Shown: positions 43,937 to 57,002, numbered from the stretch's first letter. The stretch: DNA of 64,000 bases from Isoetes taiwanensis (GCA_021234155.1 JAJEKV010000011.1:7983132-8047131); one strand, 5' to 3'. Numbers and translations are program-made. Notes: generated by a model not told the origin, from the letters alone.

Positions 43937-45371
43937 GGGGGGGAGGGGGGACAATACACACTAATTCATGGGCGGTCCAGATGTGGCATGCCTAATGACG
44001 ACGTCAATCTGCTGGATTTCCCGCACCAAGAGAACTTTTGCAAGGCTCGTGTGGGACCTCATGGTATACAGTTCAGAGACTAGAACACCAAGATATTCCT
44101 ACTCCACACTAGACATTGCAGAATCTATGGCATCAAAAAAACCTGTGAGCTGTCGTCGCAAAATTTGAAGGGAGGCTGTTATTCTATGCCCCTCAGTGCC
44201 AATCTGTATGACATTAGAAACAAAATCCTGAGCATAAAACACTTGCTCAGCTTCAGCAGGGTAAACATGTGGGTCAGGATGGGATGCATTAATCCGTGAG
44301 CTTATGAACGAAGGGTCCGAGCTCAAAACCGGATGACCATTATCACCTTGTACATCACCACCATCATAGCACTGTAACAGGAAGTTACAAATAAGAAACA
44401 AAAATGCGAGACTGAAATACAAACTTTACAACAAGAAAAAACAATATGATCACTCGTGTGGACTGGAATGTAACCAGGTTCCAGAATCATAACGTCAGGT
44501 TTGAAAGAAGAGACAACAATATCCTGGAAGTTAGCATCATCTTCGTCAGCAGGAATAAAATCATTCCAATAACGCCTACGTCCTGGGCCATTTCGTTCCA
44601 CGGGGACGAAGCCTGCATGTAAACCAAACAATATCATTCTAATGTTAAATGGCATACGATGCCCAGGATTTAGAAGAACTCTCCATGCAGCTCTGATGTG
44701 CTCGTTCACATGAGCAGTATTACAAGGTACAATCCAATTACTAGATAATGTATACTTCCCAGTACTTATCATCCTGCACAAAGTATAGGTTAAACTAGAA
44801 GTAAGCCTACGACCCCCGTGGTAAAACACAAAGTGAGCAGCCTTGTTTGATAAATTTCTATTATCCAAGACACAAAGCCCTTTAGTATCACCTACACCCC
44901 ACCTTAAATACAAATCTTTACCCTTCTCGATCGCGGATTCAGACACAAAGAGTAATGGACCTTCCCTATATCTTTCATACAATATCCCACCATACCTTCA
45001 AAGCAATGAAACCTACTAATCTTGAGAGCCTTGCACACCAAGACCACACCAGGAGGTTTAAAAGACTAGGGAAAGTCTCTTTTAATGGCTTCATTTAAAG
45101 CCTTAGGGGACTTATACTGTGCTCTCAAGAGTGCTTGAACATGAAGATTGTCAACAAAGGCACCCCTCTCAAGGGCAACTGTACCATCAATACAAATCTT
45201 GTTACAGAAAGACTATTAGGTACATCCCAGCCTGAGAGGCCAAGAGTGACAGATACATTTGCCCCTCAGTTCATCTCCAAATTGGGATCACCACATGGAT
45301 TACTTGCCTCAGCACAAGAATTATATGTTTGAACAGAAGTGGAAGGCAAGGGTGCAGCGCCAATGGCCCAC
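43937..45371 (-). pseudogene. Truncated copy of an unidentified gene (copy 1)
   Basis: A close copy of 50530-52015. Minus-strand pieces include ESAIEKGKDLYLRWGVGDTK, MISTGKYTLSSNWIVPCNTA, HVNEHIRAAWRVLLNPGHRM, FQDIVVSSFKPDVMILEPG and, after an apparent intron, HPVLSSDPSFISSRINASHP, VYPAEAEQVFYAQDFVSN and LQILRRQLTGFFDAIDSAMS. I do not recognise the family; the PAEAEQVFYAQD piece recalls transposon-type QVFYVxD motifs, but that is thin evidence. The 5' end stops abruptly where the right direct repeat begins. Frame changes show it is inactive. Confidence 0.6.
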
Positions 45372-46423
45372 TTACAAGTTTATTCTACTCGCTATTCCTA
45401 TTTAATAATGTGTCATGGATGTTAATACTCATATTTTGCCTGCATTTGACATAAAAACTTAGACTAGGAACATAATTCAATGTTGTTAATCATGAGAAAA
45501 GTGCTAAAAAGCAAATAAAAAGAAAAGAGCATTTGTAATGTTCCAACACACACAACGTCAATGCGTTCACCTTTAAGGGAGATCAATTTGTGTTTAAGCC
45601 ACCATTTTTCTCATCTAGCTAGAATGAATTTCTTTCATCTAAAAGAAACTTTTCTATGCGATTACTAAAAAAGAATGGATCATGGAAACATCTAAGGAAT
45701 ATTCCACGAGCATCTATATGCACCCTTCCTTGAGAGTCAAGATGGGGTCGAGAGTCAAGATGGGGTCGAACAGCCCCATATTGACTCGATTTATATGGGG
45801 GGTTTAAAAGCTCCCTATTCAATGGTTAGATCATTCGAATTTCCCTAACACCAACACAACAAAACAAACAACCAGTACATCAAGTGAGCTTGGGGAATCG
45901 AACCCCAACAGGGATCCAACGCCCTCCATATACTTAACATGCCTCCTTGAGGATGTCTCTAATTTCAACAACATCATGCATCAAGATGATCAGTCTGGCG
46001 TCACTAACAATCAGGGGCATCAGACTGATGATCATGATACATAGTTGTTGTTAGTATCAACTCGCCTCCGGATGGTGGTAATGCTCTAGAGTACTCTCAA
46101 AGGCTAAAGTTCAACAGCCATCAAGAGCATTATTACCATCCAGAAGGCCGCCCATCACCATGCACACTATAAGAAAACAACTCACACATATCAGTGACCA
46201 ACACAATGCCAATGCTCATCTGGGCATAGGAGCAATCCCAACACAAGGGATCTCCCCTATATCCAGGGGCTTAGCCCGCTGAAATTTTAGAAGTGTCAAT
46301 GCATATGTCAACCTACTCTGAATAAGCACAGTTTCCAGAAACTAAAACAAATTTCAGAGATCACATTCAACATATCACAGAAGAGTAGATATGCCTCTAC
46401 AAGATGAAAACAACCCATAAAAA
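45372..46423. repeat. 1.05-kb direct repeat, right copy
   Basis: Second copy of 42881-43936. It differs by small indels, for example a duplicated GAGTCAAGATGGGGTC at about 45736-45768 and the loss of about 15 bp near 46195. Confidence 0.88.
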
Positions 46424-47068
46424 ACAAGGTGCTGCGCACGGAGGGTTGCCCTCTGGTGACCCAAGAGTGCATTTTCGGTTTGATTGTTTCGTGTTGGATC
46501 TTCTTTGTTTAATATCGAGCCATTTGAATGGTATAATTATAGGGATTTGTTTTCCTAGCCTAAAAGTGTTCGCATTTTAAAGCTAAAATACCACTAACAA
46601 GGAATAGAATTTCACTACATGCAAAATTGGACTTGCATATGGATGACACTTCATTCAATTGTTGCCTTTTGAAGTTTTCAGTATCTTATTCATGAATGCT
46701 GTCAGCATTTTCGACATAAGGGCCATACCTATTGCATATTATGTCCAACATTATCCCCAACATCCTGCAGAGTCACGAACAAAGGGTGATCTAACTGGGC
46801 ATCGATGCTAAGATAAATCGTGGAGCAATTGACACTATGCAATCCATCAAATTATACAGCTATATATCCCATGAGCTATATATCCCATGAACGATCATGT
46901 CTCAAAAATTGTTACCTTGCACATCTGAATAAGAGCACCTTCCATCATATTCTGCCCACAAGTGACTTCACATTGTTCAAATAGCGCCCTATCAAGGGAC
47001 CTGATCACAGCTTCTGCAACATGTGATCCTGATGGGTCCATTGAAAAACGCACAAATTTCTTGTTAGA
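46424..47068 (-). pseudogene. Pumilio/NOP9-like repeat exon
   Basis: On the minus strand, 47068 down to 46916 reads KKFVRFSMDPSGSHVAEAVI, then RSLDRALFEQCEVTCGQNMM, ending at a CAAG|GTAACA donor. FSMDPSGSHVAEA fits the Pumilio-type repeat as found in NOP9/PUM23-like rRNA-processing proteins (MDPAGSHV.E). A possible following exon at about 46840-46780 reads PFVRDSA. No other repeats are visible, so this is at best one exon. Confidence 0.4.
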
Positions 47069-47082
47069 ATGTATTCAAAAGG

Positions 47083-47626
47083 ATGATACTTGAATGGTTG
47101 CATGACCCAAGAGATTGTCAAGAGCTGGACTGCATGAACAACATCAAGCAATACATTGAGAGCATTTCCAATCAAAATTTTTCTTTCTTTATGATCGTTG
47201 ACAGACCGTTCAATTTAGGTAGCCCCAGCAGACTCTTTACAAACCATGGCGAACCTGAACCAACTTCAGAACAGATAGACATAAGGATTTGAACACAGAA
47301 AAACATGTTCGCCTGCCCTCAGAAAGGAGCTAGAATGCGAATATAAGATGCAGCATATAAGCTAGACTTTGTCAAAAAATCATGCTGATTTACAACCTCA
47401 AAAATATCGATTTAATGTTGTTGCTTCAAACATCCTTCACCATTGGAACTTTTATTGGGGTTTCATAGAAGAAATTCATGGCCCTTATCTGGCACAACGG
47501 AGATAAGATTCTGCACATCAATGACCTGGAACAAAAGATGAACAATAACCCATCTAGAACCTAACTTTATGTAGATTTCAATGGTGGTGTAGAAGGTGTA
47601 GCGAGAGTCCCTTGACTTATTATGAC
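47083..47626. other. No recognisable gene
   Basis: Contains a 69-codon plus-strand open frame without motifs. On the minus strand a short segment, VIDVQNLISVVPDKGHEFLL followed by a stop (about 47530-47470), sits after a CCAG acceptor. It could be a terminal exon of an unknown gene. Confidence 0.3.
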
Positions 47627-48955
47627 TTATGGATAAGCATCGAGTAAAGCAGATTCCTGACTTGTGAAAGCTTCAACAGAAGGCTCAGGCATTAGGCTCC
47701 TGAATAACTTGTCTTCCATGCTCTTTTTTACCAAAGCCATGTTAGGTCTATCTTCTCTGTTCTGTTGAGTACATGCTAAGCCAAGGTGAAACAATGTCAT
47801 AAACTCATCCTCATCATAACAGCCCTGCAAGGCAGGATCAAGCAAAAGTTTTAATTCCTGTTTTTCCTGCTCAAATTTTCTCCTCACCCAATTAACCAGC
47901 AATATTTCTTCAACATCAGAGCTATGGCGAGACTAAGAAGAAACTGCAGACTCATTCGATAGATCCTCATGGCCCTCGGCCGTAAATAATCTCTAATACT
48001 AAAACTCCAAAACTACACATCATTCTTGGTAGAAAGGGTATAATCCACACACTTAATGAAGGATCCATGTATCCTCTTGATCCTCCAAGGCAGCTTACAT
48101 CCGTGGGTTTCAAGGTTGTATCCCCGGGGGACGCCTTTGTTTTGATATGCCAAAATCAAACCTTGGTCAGATATCCCGTGATCTAGCAAAACATTCTCGT
48201 GCTTCACAACTGTGTGAATAATTGAAGGATCTCGCTCCATGGTGAAGATAATCCAAACCATGAGCCACATGGTATGCTATTTTCACTCTCATCCGCCATG
48301 TTAGTACCATGTCCTTTGCCTCATGAAGCACTGTCTAAGATTTCCCTTTGACATAAACTCAAACAAAGAAAGATATGTTCCCCCGTTTGCACACATGAAC
48401 CGAGTAAGAAACATAGGTTTTATATAATTTAAAACTACAACAACATCATATTTTCTAGAGTCAAGAAAAGACCAAGTTTTGTTTGCTAGTATAAAATTCT
48501 AAGACCGGAATTTGCCTTTTTAGATCCACGTAAGCCTTTGAAATCAACAATATGTTTGTGATGAATTCTCTCCAAAATTCCAACCTCTTCAAGGAAAACC
48601 TTGGAAGAAATTCTAACATCTTTTCTTTCACGTTTTCACGACCATGGCGCCTTTTTAGGATATCCCACATAGAAAGTGCCGAAACCTCCTTGTCCGATCA
48701 CATTCCTCTCACTAAAATCTGCAGTCATCTGTCTAACTTCTGCAAGCCTGTATCTTCTCACCCGCAACTTACCATCGCCAAAAAAGCCATATGTATCATA
48801 ATACCACCATATCAAAAACCCCAAAATTACTACAGTACCAAGAACAGAATCTAGCACACCTCCGATGATGGCAAAATGATTTTTTTTGGGAGAATATATG
48901 TGGGTTTCTGCTCCTGGTTGATCTGTGCATGTCCCGTTCACGCAGGCCAGGGAAG
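47627..48955 (-). pseudogene. Receptor-like kinase, transmembrane and kinase domain, degenerate
   Basis: Minus-strand order: HFAIIGGVLDSVLGTVVILG (transmembrane, 48890-48830); RLAEVRQMTADFSERNVIGQ and GGFGTFYVGYPKK (Gly loop, about 48750-48665); a frame-shifted helix C region; then about 48270-48180, DPSIIHTVVKHENVLLDHG, where the HRDxKxxN catalytic loop has lost both R and D. RGYMDPS and FSFGVLVLEII (in other frames) match the activation segment and helix F. DPALQGCYDEDEFMTLFHLG and LACTQQNREDRPNMALV (47850-47740) are the end of the kinase. Many frameshifts and the lost catalytic Asp mean no kinase activity. The ectodomain cannot be recognised upstream. Confidence 0.8.
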
Positions 48956-50529
48956 TAATGCAAGAAGTAATAAATCAACTTATTCAATCGCTATGATATT
49001 CCTAAAGCCATAACTTGATTGTCTCTTTCCATCCTCTGTATGATGGCCTTATGTCTTTCAGCTCCAACCTAATCATTGTCCTACTTTCGTATGCATCTTT
49101 ATTCCAATATTTCTTCGAAATGTGCATATCCAAAACCAGTCTTTTTGTTATTCCACGTCACTTCGCAACTAACATGTGTGTTGCCTAAGGATTTATTGGA
49201 ATGTTTTTGTAAAAACAAGGATGGATGCAAAATCTCAACTTCTATCACCCCCAAAGATAGACAAAAATATACCAATTATGATGACCAACCGGTTGGCTTC
49301 ATAATAAAGCTTATGTGAATATACCCCCCGTTTCATATGCAAACATTCACTCCAAAAACGCAAAAAACTTAGAAAGGAACCATGACGTGGCAAAACATAT
49401 CATGTCATTATTATGTTCTACTTCTGTGGCAAAAAATCAATAACATTAACATAATGCACTTGAAAAGCTTCGAAGCTGCATCACAGAAAGTTGATATGTT
49501 AAAGATCTCAACCAAGAAACAATGACAAGAATTACCAAAATGGAATATTCAAGAACAAGAAACTTCTGTTAGGAATAAAAAGGCATCTTCATCTATCTTA
49601 CATAAATGAATTTTGAATATGGATAAGACATGCACTTATCTAGAGCTGCAATTCCCAAAAATCCACTTCCAGATCAAGACCATTATGGGCCATCGAGGAT
49701 TCTATTTTCATTCCATAATCCAGGTTTTGCAATTTCTTAGATTCCCTTACAAGACAGTAACTCTGATGTCGCATAACCTCTGCAACATGAATTGCATTTT
49801 CCAGATTTCCAAATCCACCTAGAGATTTAAAGAACCGTGCCGTAACATTGTGCAACAAAACATATGGAAGTAGTTGTTCTTTAACAACTGTTGTGGAGAG
49901 TGTTGAACTACTCTGGCATGGTTATGAAGAAGCAATTTAACAACAGGAAAACAATGACAAAGCAAAAGCAAGAAGGGAAATCTTTGAACCTTATTAATAT
50001 AAGCATTTGAAGTTGAAGCAAACAACGTTGATACCATAGCTTCCACGGCCAAGGCCATCGCCCATGTTTCCCCTTGTCATAGTGAATCAAAACATGCTCA
50101 TCAAACTTGCACTTCAAAATGGGGGATTTCACAGACTTGTGTTCCTTCTATCGAAAAGGTTATCCCAGCAAAATGTCCAAGCAACGCTATTCCATGCCAT
50201 TGCTCATGATATTACTACGCCTACTTCTAATAGGCATCGGATTACAACTTTGGAAGATCTGGCATCTGTTCGATTGAGCATGGTTTGAAATATTCGATTA
50301 TACGGAATCTTCCCGTCATTCATCCTTCCGATTGAGATGCCTCTATCTCACTTAAGATTGACTAAGGCAGTGCCGGTTAACCAGTACCCACACCAGCCGC
50401 ATAGCAACAATGGCGACCAAGAGTTTACAGGTAAGAGTAGGTTTGGAGCAGTCACATCATATCATATCTTAGGTATATTCCAGCATATACCTAGGATATG
50501 CCAAAAGCCCACATAAACAACCCCCCTAG
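48956..50529. other. Degenerate DNA upstream of the kinase remnant
   Basis: Short frames only. It may contain the decayed ectodomain of the receptor kinase, but no LRR, lectin or Cys pattern is readable. At 50404-50421 a plus-strand ATGGCGACCAAGAGTTTACAG followed by GTAAGA looks like a tiny first exon, and at about 50463-50500 an inverted repeat (ATATCTTAGGTATA...TATACCTAGGATAT) is present. Confidence 0.35.
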
Positions 50530-52117
50530 GGGCAACCCAAAAAGGGGGAACAATATACACTAATTCATGGGCGGTCCAGACGTGGCATGCCTAATGACGA
50601 TGTCAATCTGCTGGATTTCCTGCACCAAGAGAACTTTTGCAAGGCTCATGTGGGACCTCACGGTATACAGTTCAAAGACTAGAACACCAAGATATTCCCA
50701 CTCCACACTAGACATTGCAGAATCTATGGCATCAAAAAAACCTGTGAGCTGTCGTCGCAAATTTTGAAGGGAGGCCGTTATTCTATGCCACTGTAATGCC
50801 AATCTGTATGACATTAGAAACAAACTCCTGAGCATAAAACACTTGCTCAGCTTCAGCAGGGTAAACATGTGGGTTAGGATGGGATGCATTAATCCGTGAG
50901 CTTATGAACGAAGGGTCCGAGCTCAAAACCGGATGACCATTATCACCTTGTACATCACCACCATCATAGCACTGTAACAGGAAGTTACAAATAAGAAGCA
51001 AAAAAGCGAGACTGAAATACAAACTTTACAACAAGAAAAAACAATATGATCACTCGTGTGGACTGGAATGTAATCTACACCAGGTTCCAGAATCATAACA
51101 TCAGGTTTGAAAGAAGGGACAACAATATCCTGGAATTTAGCATCATCTTCGTCAGCAGGAATAAAATCATTCCAATAACGCCTACGTCCCCGGGCCATTT
51201 AGTTCCCGCACTAAGCCCCGCATGTAAACCAAACAATATCATTCTAATGTTAAATGGCATACGATGCCCAGGATTTAGAAGAACTCTCCATGCAGCTCTG
51301 ATGTGCTCGTTCACATGAGCAGTATTACAAGGTATAATCCAATTACTAGACAATGTATACTTCCCAGTACTTATCATCCTGCACAAAGTATAGGTTAAAC
51401 TAGAAGTAAGCCTACCCCCCCCCGGCGGTAAAACACAAAAAGAGCAGCCTTGTTTGATAAATTTCTATTATCCAAGACACAAAGCTCTTTAGTATCACCT
51501 ACACCCCACCTTAAATACAAATCTTTATCCTTCTCGATCGCGGATTCAGAGACATTATGAAGATGGCAAGAGTAATGGACCTTCCCTATATTTTTCATAC
51601 AATATCCCACCATACCTTCAAAGCAATGAAACCTACTAATCTTGAGAGCCTTGCACACCAAGACCACATCAGGAGGTTTAAAAGACTAGGGAAAGTCTCT
51701 TTTAATGGCTTCATTTAAAGCCTTTGGGGACTTATCCTGTGCTCTCAAGACTGCTTGAACATGAAGATTGTCAACAGAGGCACCCCTCTCAAGGGCAACT
51801 GCACCATCAATACAAATCTTGTTACAGAAAGAAGATAAAGCACCAAAGAGGCTATGAGGTACATCCCAGCCTGAGAGGCCAAGAGTGACAGATACATCTG
51901 CCCCTCAGTCCATCTCCAAATTGGGATCACCACATGGATTACTTGCCTCAGCACAAGAATTATATGTTTGAACAGAAGTGGAAGGCAAGGGTGCAGCGCG
52001 AATGGCCCACTTACCTCTCCTTGTAGCCCTCTTCATGAACATACTGACCAACACAAACAGAAAACCACAAACCAATACAACAATTACCTTAGCCCCAGAA
52101 CCACAAAGACAGGCCAA
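50530..52117 (-). pseudogene. Unidentified gene (copy 2, longer than copy 1)
   Basis: Same gene as 43937-45371 but extending further upstream. Minus-strand start MACLCGSGAKVIVVLVCGFL continues FVLVSMFMKRATRRG (one transmembrane segment). Then come PSTSVQTYNSCAEASNPCGD, a stop shared by both copies, DVSVTLGLSGWDVPHSLFGA, VALERGASVDNLHVQAVLRA, and the ESAIEKDKDLYLRWG...SSVEWEYLGVLVFELYTV parts seen in copy 1. It carries its own small indels, e.g. an 18-bp insertion near 51550 and a C-run change at 51414-51424. The stop shared with copy 1 suggests it was already inactive before duplication, or that an intron lies there. Confidence 0.55.
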
Positions 52118-53350
52118 CAGAATTTATCCTCTGCTTTGCCATGCAGGCAACATGGCATACCCGACAGCACAATAGATCAAAATTAGAAGGATTTGCATTT
52201 CCACTCCATTTTAGATAATGTGGTTTTAGAATATTGCAGTAGAGATTATATCATTCATCATTGTAACATATAAATGTGTTTTTTCTTTTCTCTCTCTCTT
52301 TTTTTTTTTTTTTTTTTTTTTCTTGTAACTTAAGTTGTTGACCAAGGTTTGTGGCATTTTTTTTATCTTAACTCCTGGACCAAAGTTTTGTCTTTCTACT
52401 TCATACTACTTCCATAACCAAGAATCTACGTTAAAGTTAAAATCTACGAAGGCAAAAGTGTGTTAGTTTAAGTTTAATGTCTTTAGTAGCACAAAAACGA
52501 GCTTTGTATTGTTTAGCACTGCACTGCTTAGCATTGCAGATGCTGCAGAAGAGAGACTTTGGGCTAAATCTATTATCTTTATAGTTTCTGAAGTACTCAT
52601 TCTTGTCTTGTGGTTTGATATGAATAGAAGAATGAATTTTCCTTACCAAAAATTCATAAGACCAAGCATTCCAAGCGTCTGCTCTAGCTCCCCTTTACTT
52701 TGCAACATAGTTACAGGTAACCAGGTTACAAACTTGGTTCCCATTTCTCGAACTAGTTCCTAGGGGCCGGGAGTTTCGGGGACACTTATGGACATTCCCA
52801 TATGGCTTGTTACCAGGAACTAAGTTTCACAACTAGTTCTTACTATTTGGGAACCTCGTTCCAAACAAAGCTTATGCCATAAAGGGTTCGCATTTGAAAA
52901 AACTCTGTCTATTGTATTCCTCCATTCCGACAAGCTTGGTCGTGCCGCAAAGAAGCTCGTTTACTTTGCTTGAAGAATCGACCTCAACAAACAACAATGG
53001 ATCTTTTGGAATACAACGAATGATGTAGAAGCCAGGAACCCTAATGTTGTTCTGGATGCCAAAATTATGGATCCAATTTTGTATGCATGTAAGCTACTGA
53101 AGAGTATTTATTGTGTATTACTGAGTAAACTTGCGACTCCAATCTGTGTATATGAATCTGCTCTATCTATTATCTATTTGCTAAGCTTGGGATCAACCTG
53201 TCTATTTGCTAAGCTTGGGATCAACCCTGATGTATCAAGTGAAGACCACGTCAACTTTTTTTTTCTTTGTCCTATATATTCTGATGATGTTCCCTATTGT
53301 TGCAAGATTTCCTGTTTTCAATATTGAATCGTAGAAGATGGAGAACTCTA
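52118..53350. other. Intergenic DNA with a T-rich tract
   Basis: A (TC)n followed by about T28 run lies at 52281-52322. A 33-bp tandem unit with TTGCTAAGCTTGGGATCAAC is duplicated at about 53178-53227. There is no gene I can support. Confidence 0.45.
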
Positions 53351-53605
53351 TCTTATATTATAATGTTATTGTGTAAGTGTTGGACCCAGCCCTAATTTGG
53401 ACGGCCCAGATTTGATCAAGCCAACGGTGCAGATGATGCCACGTTAGAAGCCCTTTTTAGCTCAAAAAAGGCCCTAATTTGAACGGCCCGGATTGATCTA
53501 CCCAACGGTGCAGATGATGCCATGTTAAACGCTTTTTTTAGGTAAAAAAAAAAGCAAAAAAAGAAAGGGTTTTGGACGTGCCGCAACTAAAGCATTACGG
53601 CAGCT

Positions 53606-53869
53606 ATGGTGAATGCTTTAGTTGTAGATGCAGGATCTGGAGCTCCCTTTGATGCGGCTCACATTGGAGAAGTGAAAACATGTCTTCAAAGCAGCAGGTA
53701 AGGATGTGCTGGTCCGAGAGTTGGGATGTTAAGTTAGGATCTGAGGGGACGGGAACTATAACAGAGACTGTATTTCCTTCTCTCTTCTCTTTGCAGCATT
53801 GCCACAATCATAGGGATGATCGGCAGCGTAGCTGGGCTATTGTATTTGTCATTGTTCCCTTCTTGGAAG
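53606..53869 (+). pseudogene. Captured fragment 1: small membrane protein, two exons
   Basis: Exon 53606-53697 starts MVNALVVDAGSGAPFDAAHI and ends at an AGCAG|GTAAGG donor. Exon 53797-53869, after CTTTGCAG, continues in frame as SIATIIGMIGSVAGLLYLSL, one membrane segment. The family is not recognised. Splicing phase is consistent across the intron. Confidence 0.5.
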
Positions 53870-54099
53870 GTTTTGGCAGTCTTAGTTCTTCAATGAAGGC
53901 ACAAAATAAACGCTGCATGAGTGGACATGAGGTAAGATACCTCAGGAGAAAACATTTATGGCAAGGGATTTAAGTTTCACGTAGGTTGTATTATTTCGAC
54001 AATGAAAGGAGCAAAGGGAAATAACTTAAGGCTAAGAGAAACAGAAGATCTGGCAGCCAAATACATAGAAATTTATACGGATCGGGGTTTTTATTCATA

Positions 54100-54790
<691 letters not shown>

Positions 54791-55028
54791 TATGATTTAT
54801 ACATGCCTAGATTGGAAGGGACATGGTTGCTCAGAAAAGCAGGAAAAAGATGCAAGGGCGGCCATCTATAGAGTCTATCCCTCTTCTTACATAATCACGT
54901 CTTCTTCAATCCGGGCTTTCCTTCTCCTTAAATGGATGCTTCATTTCCATGGATTTATCCAATTTTGCTGAATTCAATTGTTTTGTGGTAAAAATCCCCT
55001 GCAGATTGGCTCTGGGTTTTGTAATATA

Positions 55029-55418
55029 ATGGGGTCAGATTCGGCGTCGTTAGATTCAAGGGAATCATCTGATTCTGGACATTCATATGGAATTGTTTTG
55101 ATGCATCAGGAAATGCGAGTGTGGCACCGTCTTTCTCGCCTTCTGTTTACTCTGTATAAATATGAGGTCCTGCATTTGGTTGCCTTAATATTTGTTGCAA
55201 ATGCCGACGAGGATGTGCAACTGTTTAATGTCGAAAGCCTCAGAAAATTCGTCCAAGCACCTCCTTCTGGCAGGCTGTTAAGGAAGAGGAAGATTTTATT
55301 TATATCAGGTGCTGCTCTGACTGTTGGATTTGTTGCTGCTGCCCCATATTTGCATCCTGCTTCTTATCCTGGTTCTAAAGTCCTTATAAGGGGACCCGTT
55401 GCTGCTGTTCTTGGATGA
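55029..55418 (+). pseudogene. Captured fragment 3: unidentified gene
   Basis: Open frame from MGSDSASLDSRESSDSGHSY through RLLFTLYKYEVLHLVALIFV and NVESLRKFVQAPPSGRLLRK to a hydrophobic ALTVGFVAAAPYLHPASY end. I recognise no family. Its position between two clear captures suggests another host exon or exons, but this is weaker. Confidence 0.35.
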
Positions 55419-56350
55419 TTTACTGTGTTAAGTTTAAAGATGCATGTAAATTGTTTGTAAAAATGCCACAGCATGACACTATCTCATGGAATACAATGAC
55501 TGTAGCATATATGCACCAGGGACATGAAAGCAAGGTTTTTGTAAAATGCATGTGCTATGATAGGCATTTCCAATCACCAAGTCAACAGAGATGGTTAAAA
55601 CTTTGATGTCTGAAGTTTTTACAGGAACAAGGAATTTCCATATCTAGAAATCTTGCCTACCACATCATCCATGTGTGTACAAATCCTCAGAAAGATTTTA
55701 CATTTGAAAAGAATCTCTATTCTCTTATTGTATAAAGTGGCCTTAATTGCATTGGGGTGCTAGCAAACCATCTTATTCAAGTATTGGTTACTTAGTGGAA
55801 GCAAATGTTGCCTTTGCTAATCTGGTAAAACCATGTTAATTGGAATGCAATTTTCGAGGCTCATAACAAACATGGCAATGAGAATTTGAGTCTACAGCTT
55901 TACAATAGCATGAGCCAAGGGGACTCCATGCAAAATTATTTCACATTATCAGTCATCTTGAAAGCAAGAAGATGTCTAAACGAGATGTTATATCTTGGGC
56001 CGCAATGGTAGGAAGTTATGCAGAGCATGGCAAAGGTGCACTTGCACTATGGCAAAGGTGCACTTGCATTAAACTGGTCCAAGAAAATGCAAGTTGAGGG
56101 TGGGAAAACAAACAATGTACAATGTCACATTCCTTTGTTTCAAGGAAATGCAAATTGCTCTGTGTTCTCGCATGTAAGCACGTTGACTTAGTGGATCAGG
56201 CCTCTTGATATCTGGTATTTCGCACAAATCAAGTGGCATGGTTTTGAGCCAACCATGGATCAGAACAATTGCATGATTCATCCTGTAGGCCATGCCTATT
56301 ATTTCAAGGAGGCAGAGAATATATTACAAGCCTTCAACAAAATGTATGAG
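55415..56350 (+). pseudogene. Captured fragment 4: PPR protein
   Basis: DACKLFVKMPQHDTISWNTM followed by AYMHQGHE (55445-55535) matches the PPR-L/S pattern (DARKLFDKMP.RDVVSWNTMI.GY...G). Further repeats: HNKHGNENLSLQLYNSMSQG (55860-55920), KMSKRDVISWAAMVGSYAEH (55970-56030), and KWHGFEPTMDQNNCMIHPVG followed by YYFKEAENIL (56228-56325), which matches the GIEPTVDHYNCMVDLLGRAG region. Several frameshifts separate the pieces. PLS-type PPR proteins edit organelle RNA; this copy is dead. Confidence 0.8.
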
Positions 56351-56670
56351 AAGCCGTGAACCTCAATCTCTTCATAGAAGAAGTTCTATGCAAGATAAAC
56401 ATATGCATTGAAGTTTATGTGTTAGAAGCAATGGTTGAAGTGAATCCGTTTAAATGGCTCAATTTTGCAACAAGTTAAGAAATCAATTTCTTTAATGCAA
56501 ACACGAAGAACGCAACCTAGCAATGCTCTCCCCTATCTAAGCTCACATATTGCCATGCCAACAATAAAAGATGTCAAGAATAAGAGTTCAACTGTAGAGT
56601 TTATACTACACTCTCGAGTTTATACTACACTCTCTTCTCATTCTTCTTATAACTTTACAAGGTTCAAACT

Positions 56671-56703
56671 AACCCCGAGCAACGCTGTGCACTGTTACTA
56701 TGT
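56671..56703 (+). other. Decayed internal Helitron 3' end within H2
   Basis: CCCCGAGCAACGCTGTGCAC followed by TGTTACTATG resembles the family terminus (GCCCAGCAACGCTGGGCACC, then TTACTAGT). Hairpin and CTAG are both damaged. It lies 107 bp before the intact end. Confidence 0.55.
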
Positions 56704-56782
56704 TTGGACATTTTTGTTAAAAAAAAAGGTTACTGCACACTTTCCTCATTGCAATCAAAACATTTATAGACTTCGAACTTAT

Positions 56783-56810
56783 GCCCAGCAGCGCTGGGCA
56801 CCCTTACTAG
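56783..56810 (+). other. Helitron H2 3' terminus: hairpin plus CTAG
   Basis: Perfect 7-bp stem GCCCAGC/GCTGGGC with a 3-base loop, then ACCCTTA and CTAG. Confidence 0.93.
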
Positions 56811-56975
56811 TTCTTTATAAAGTAGTTGGCATGGAAGTAGATCAGAAGGAAGTGCATATAAGGAGAATAGAACCAATAGCACTGGCAGCAGGATATTTGC
56901 AATCTTCTGATATTCTCATGAGTTTTGGTGCAGGATATTGCGAATGATACCTAACTGATAGGCATACATTTAATG
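56811..56975 (+). pseudogene. Deg-type serine protease, PDZ-region fragment
   Basis: Directly after H2 the plus strand reads VVGMEVDQKEVHIRRIEPIA, LAAGYLQSSDILMSFG and, one frame over, VQDIANDT. This fits the plant Deg9/Deg10-like sequence I recall (KGVRIRRIEPTA...LKPSDVILSFDGV.IANDGT). A one-base shift and the loss of the rest make it a pseudogene. No matching part is readable left of H2. Confidence 0.55.
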
Positions 56976-57002
56976 CATATCATCATTTAGAATTTGATAC
57001 AT

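Noticed and set aside
42881-46423. Short LTR retrotransposon with 1.05-kb LTRs
   Set aside because: No TG...CA ends, no primer site or polypurine tract in the right place, no target duplication, and the interior is a gene copy.
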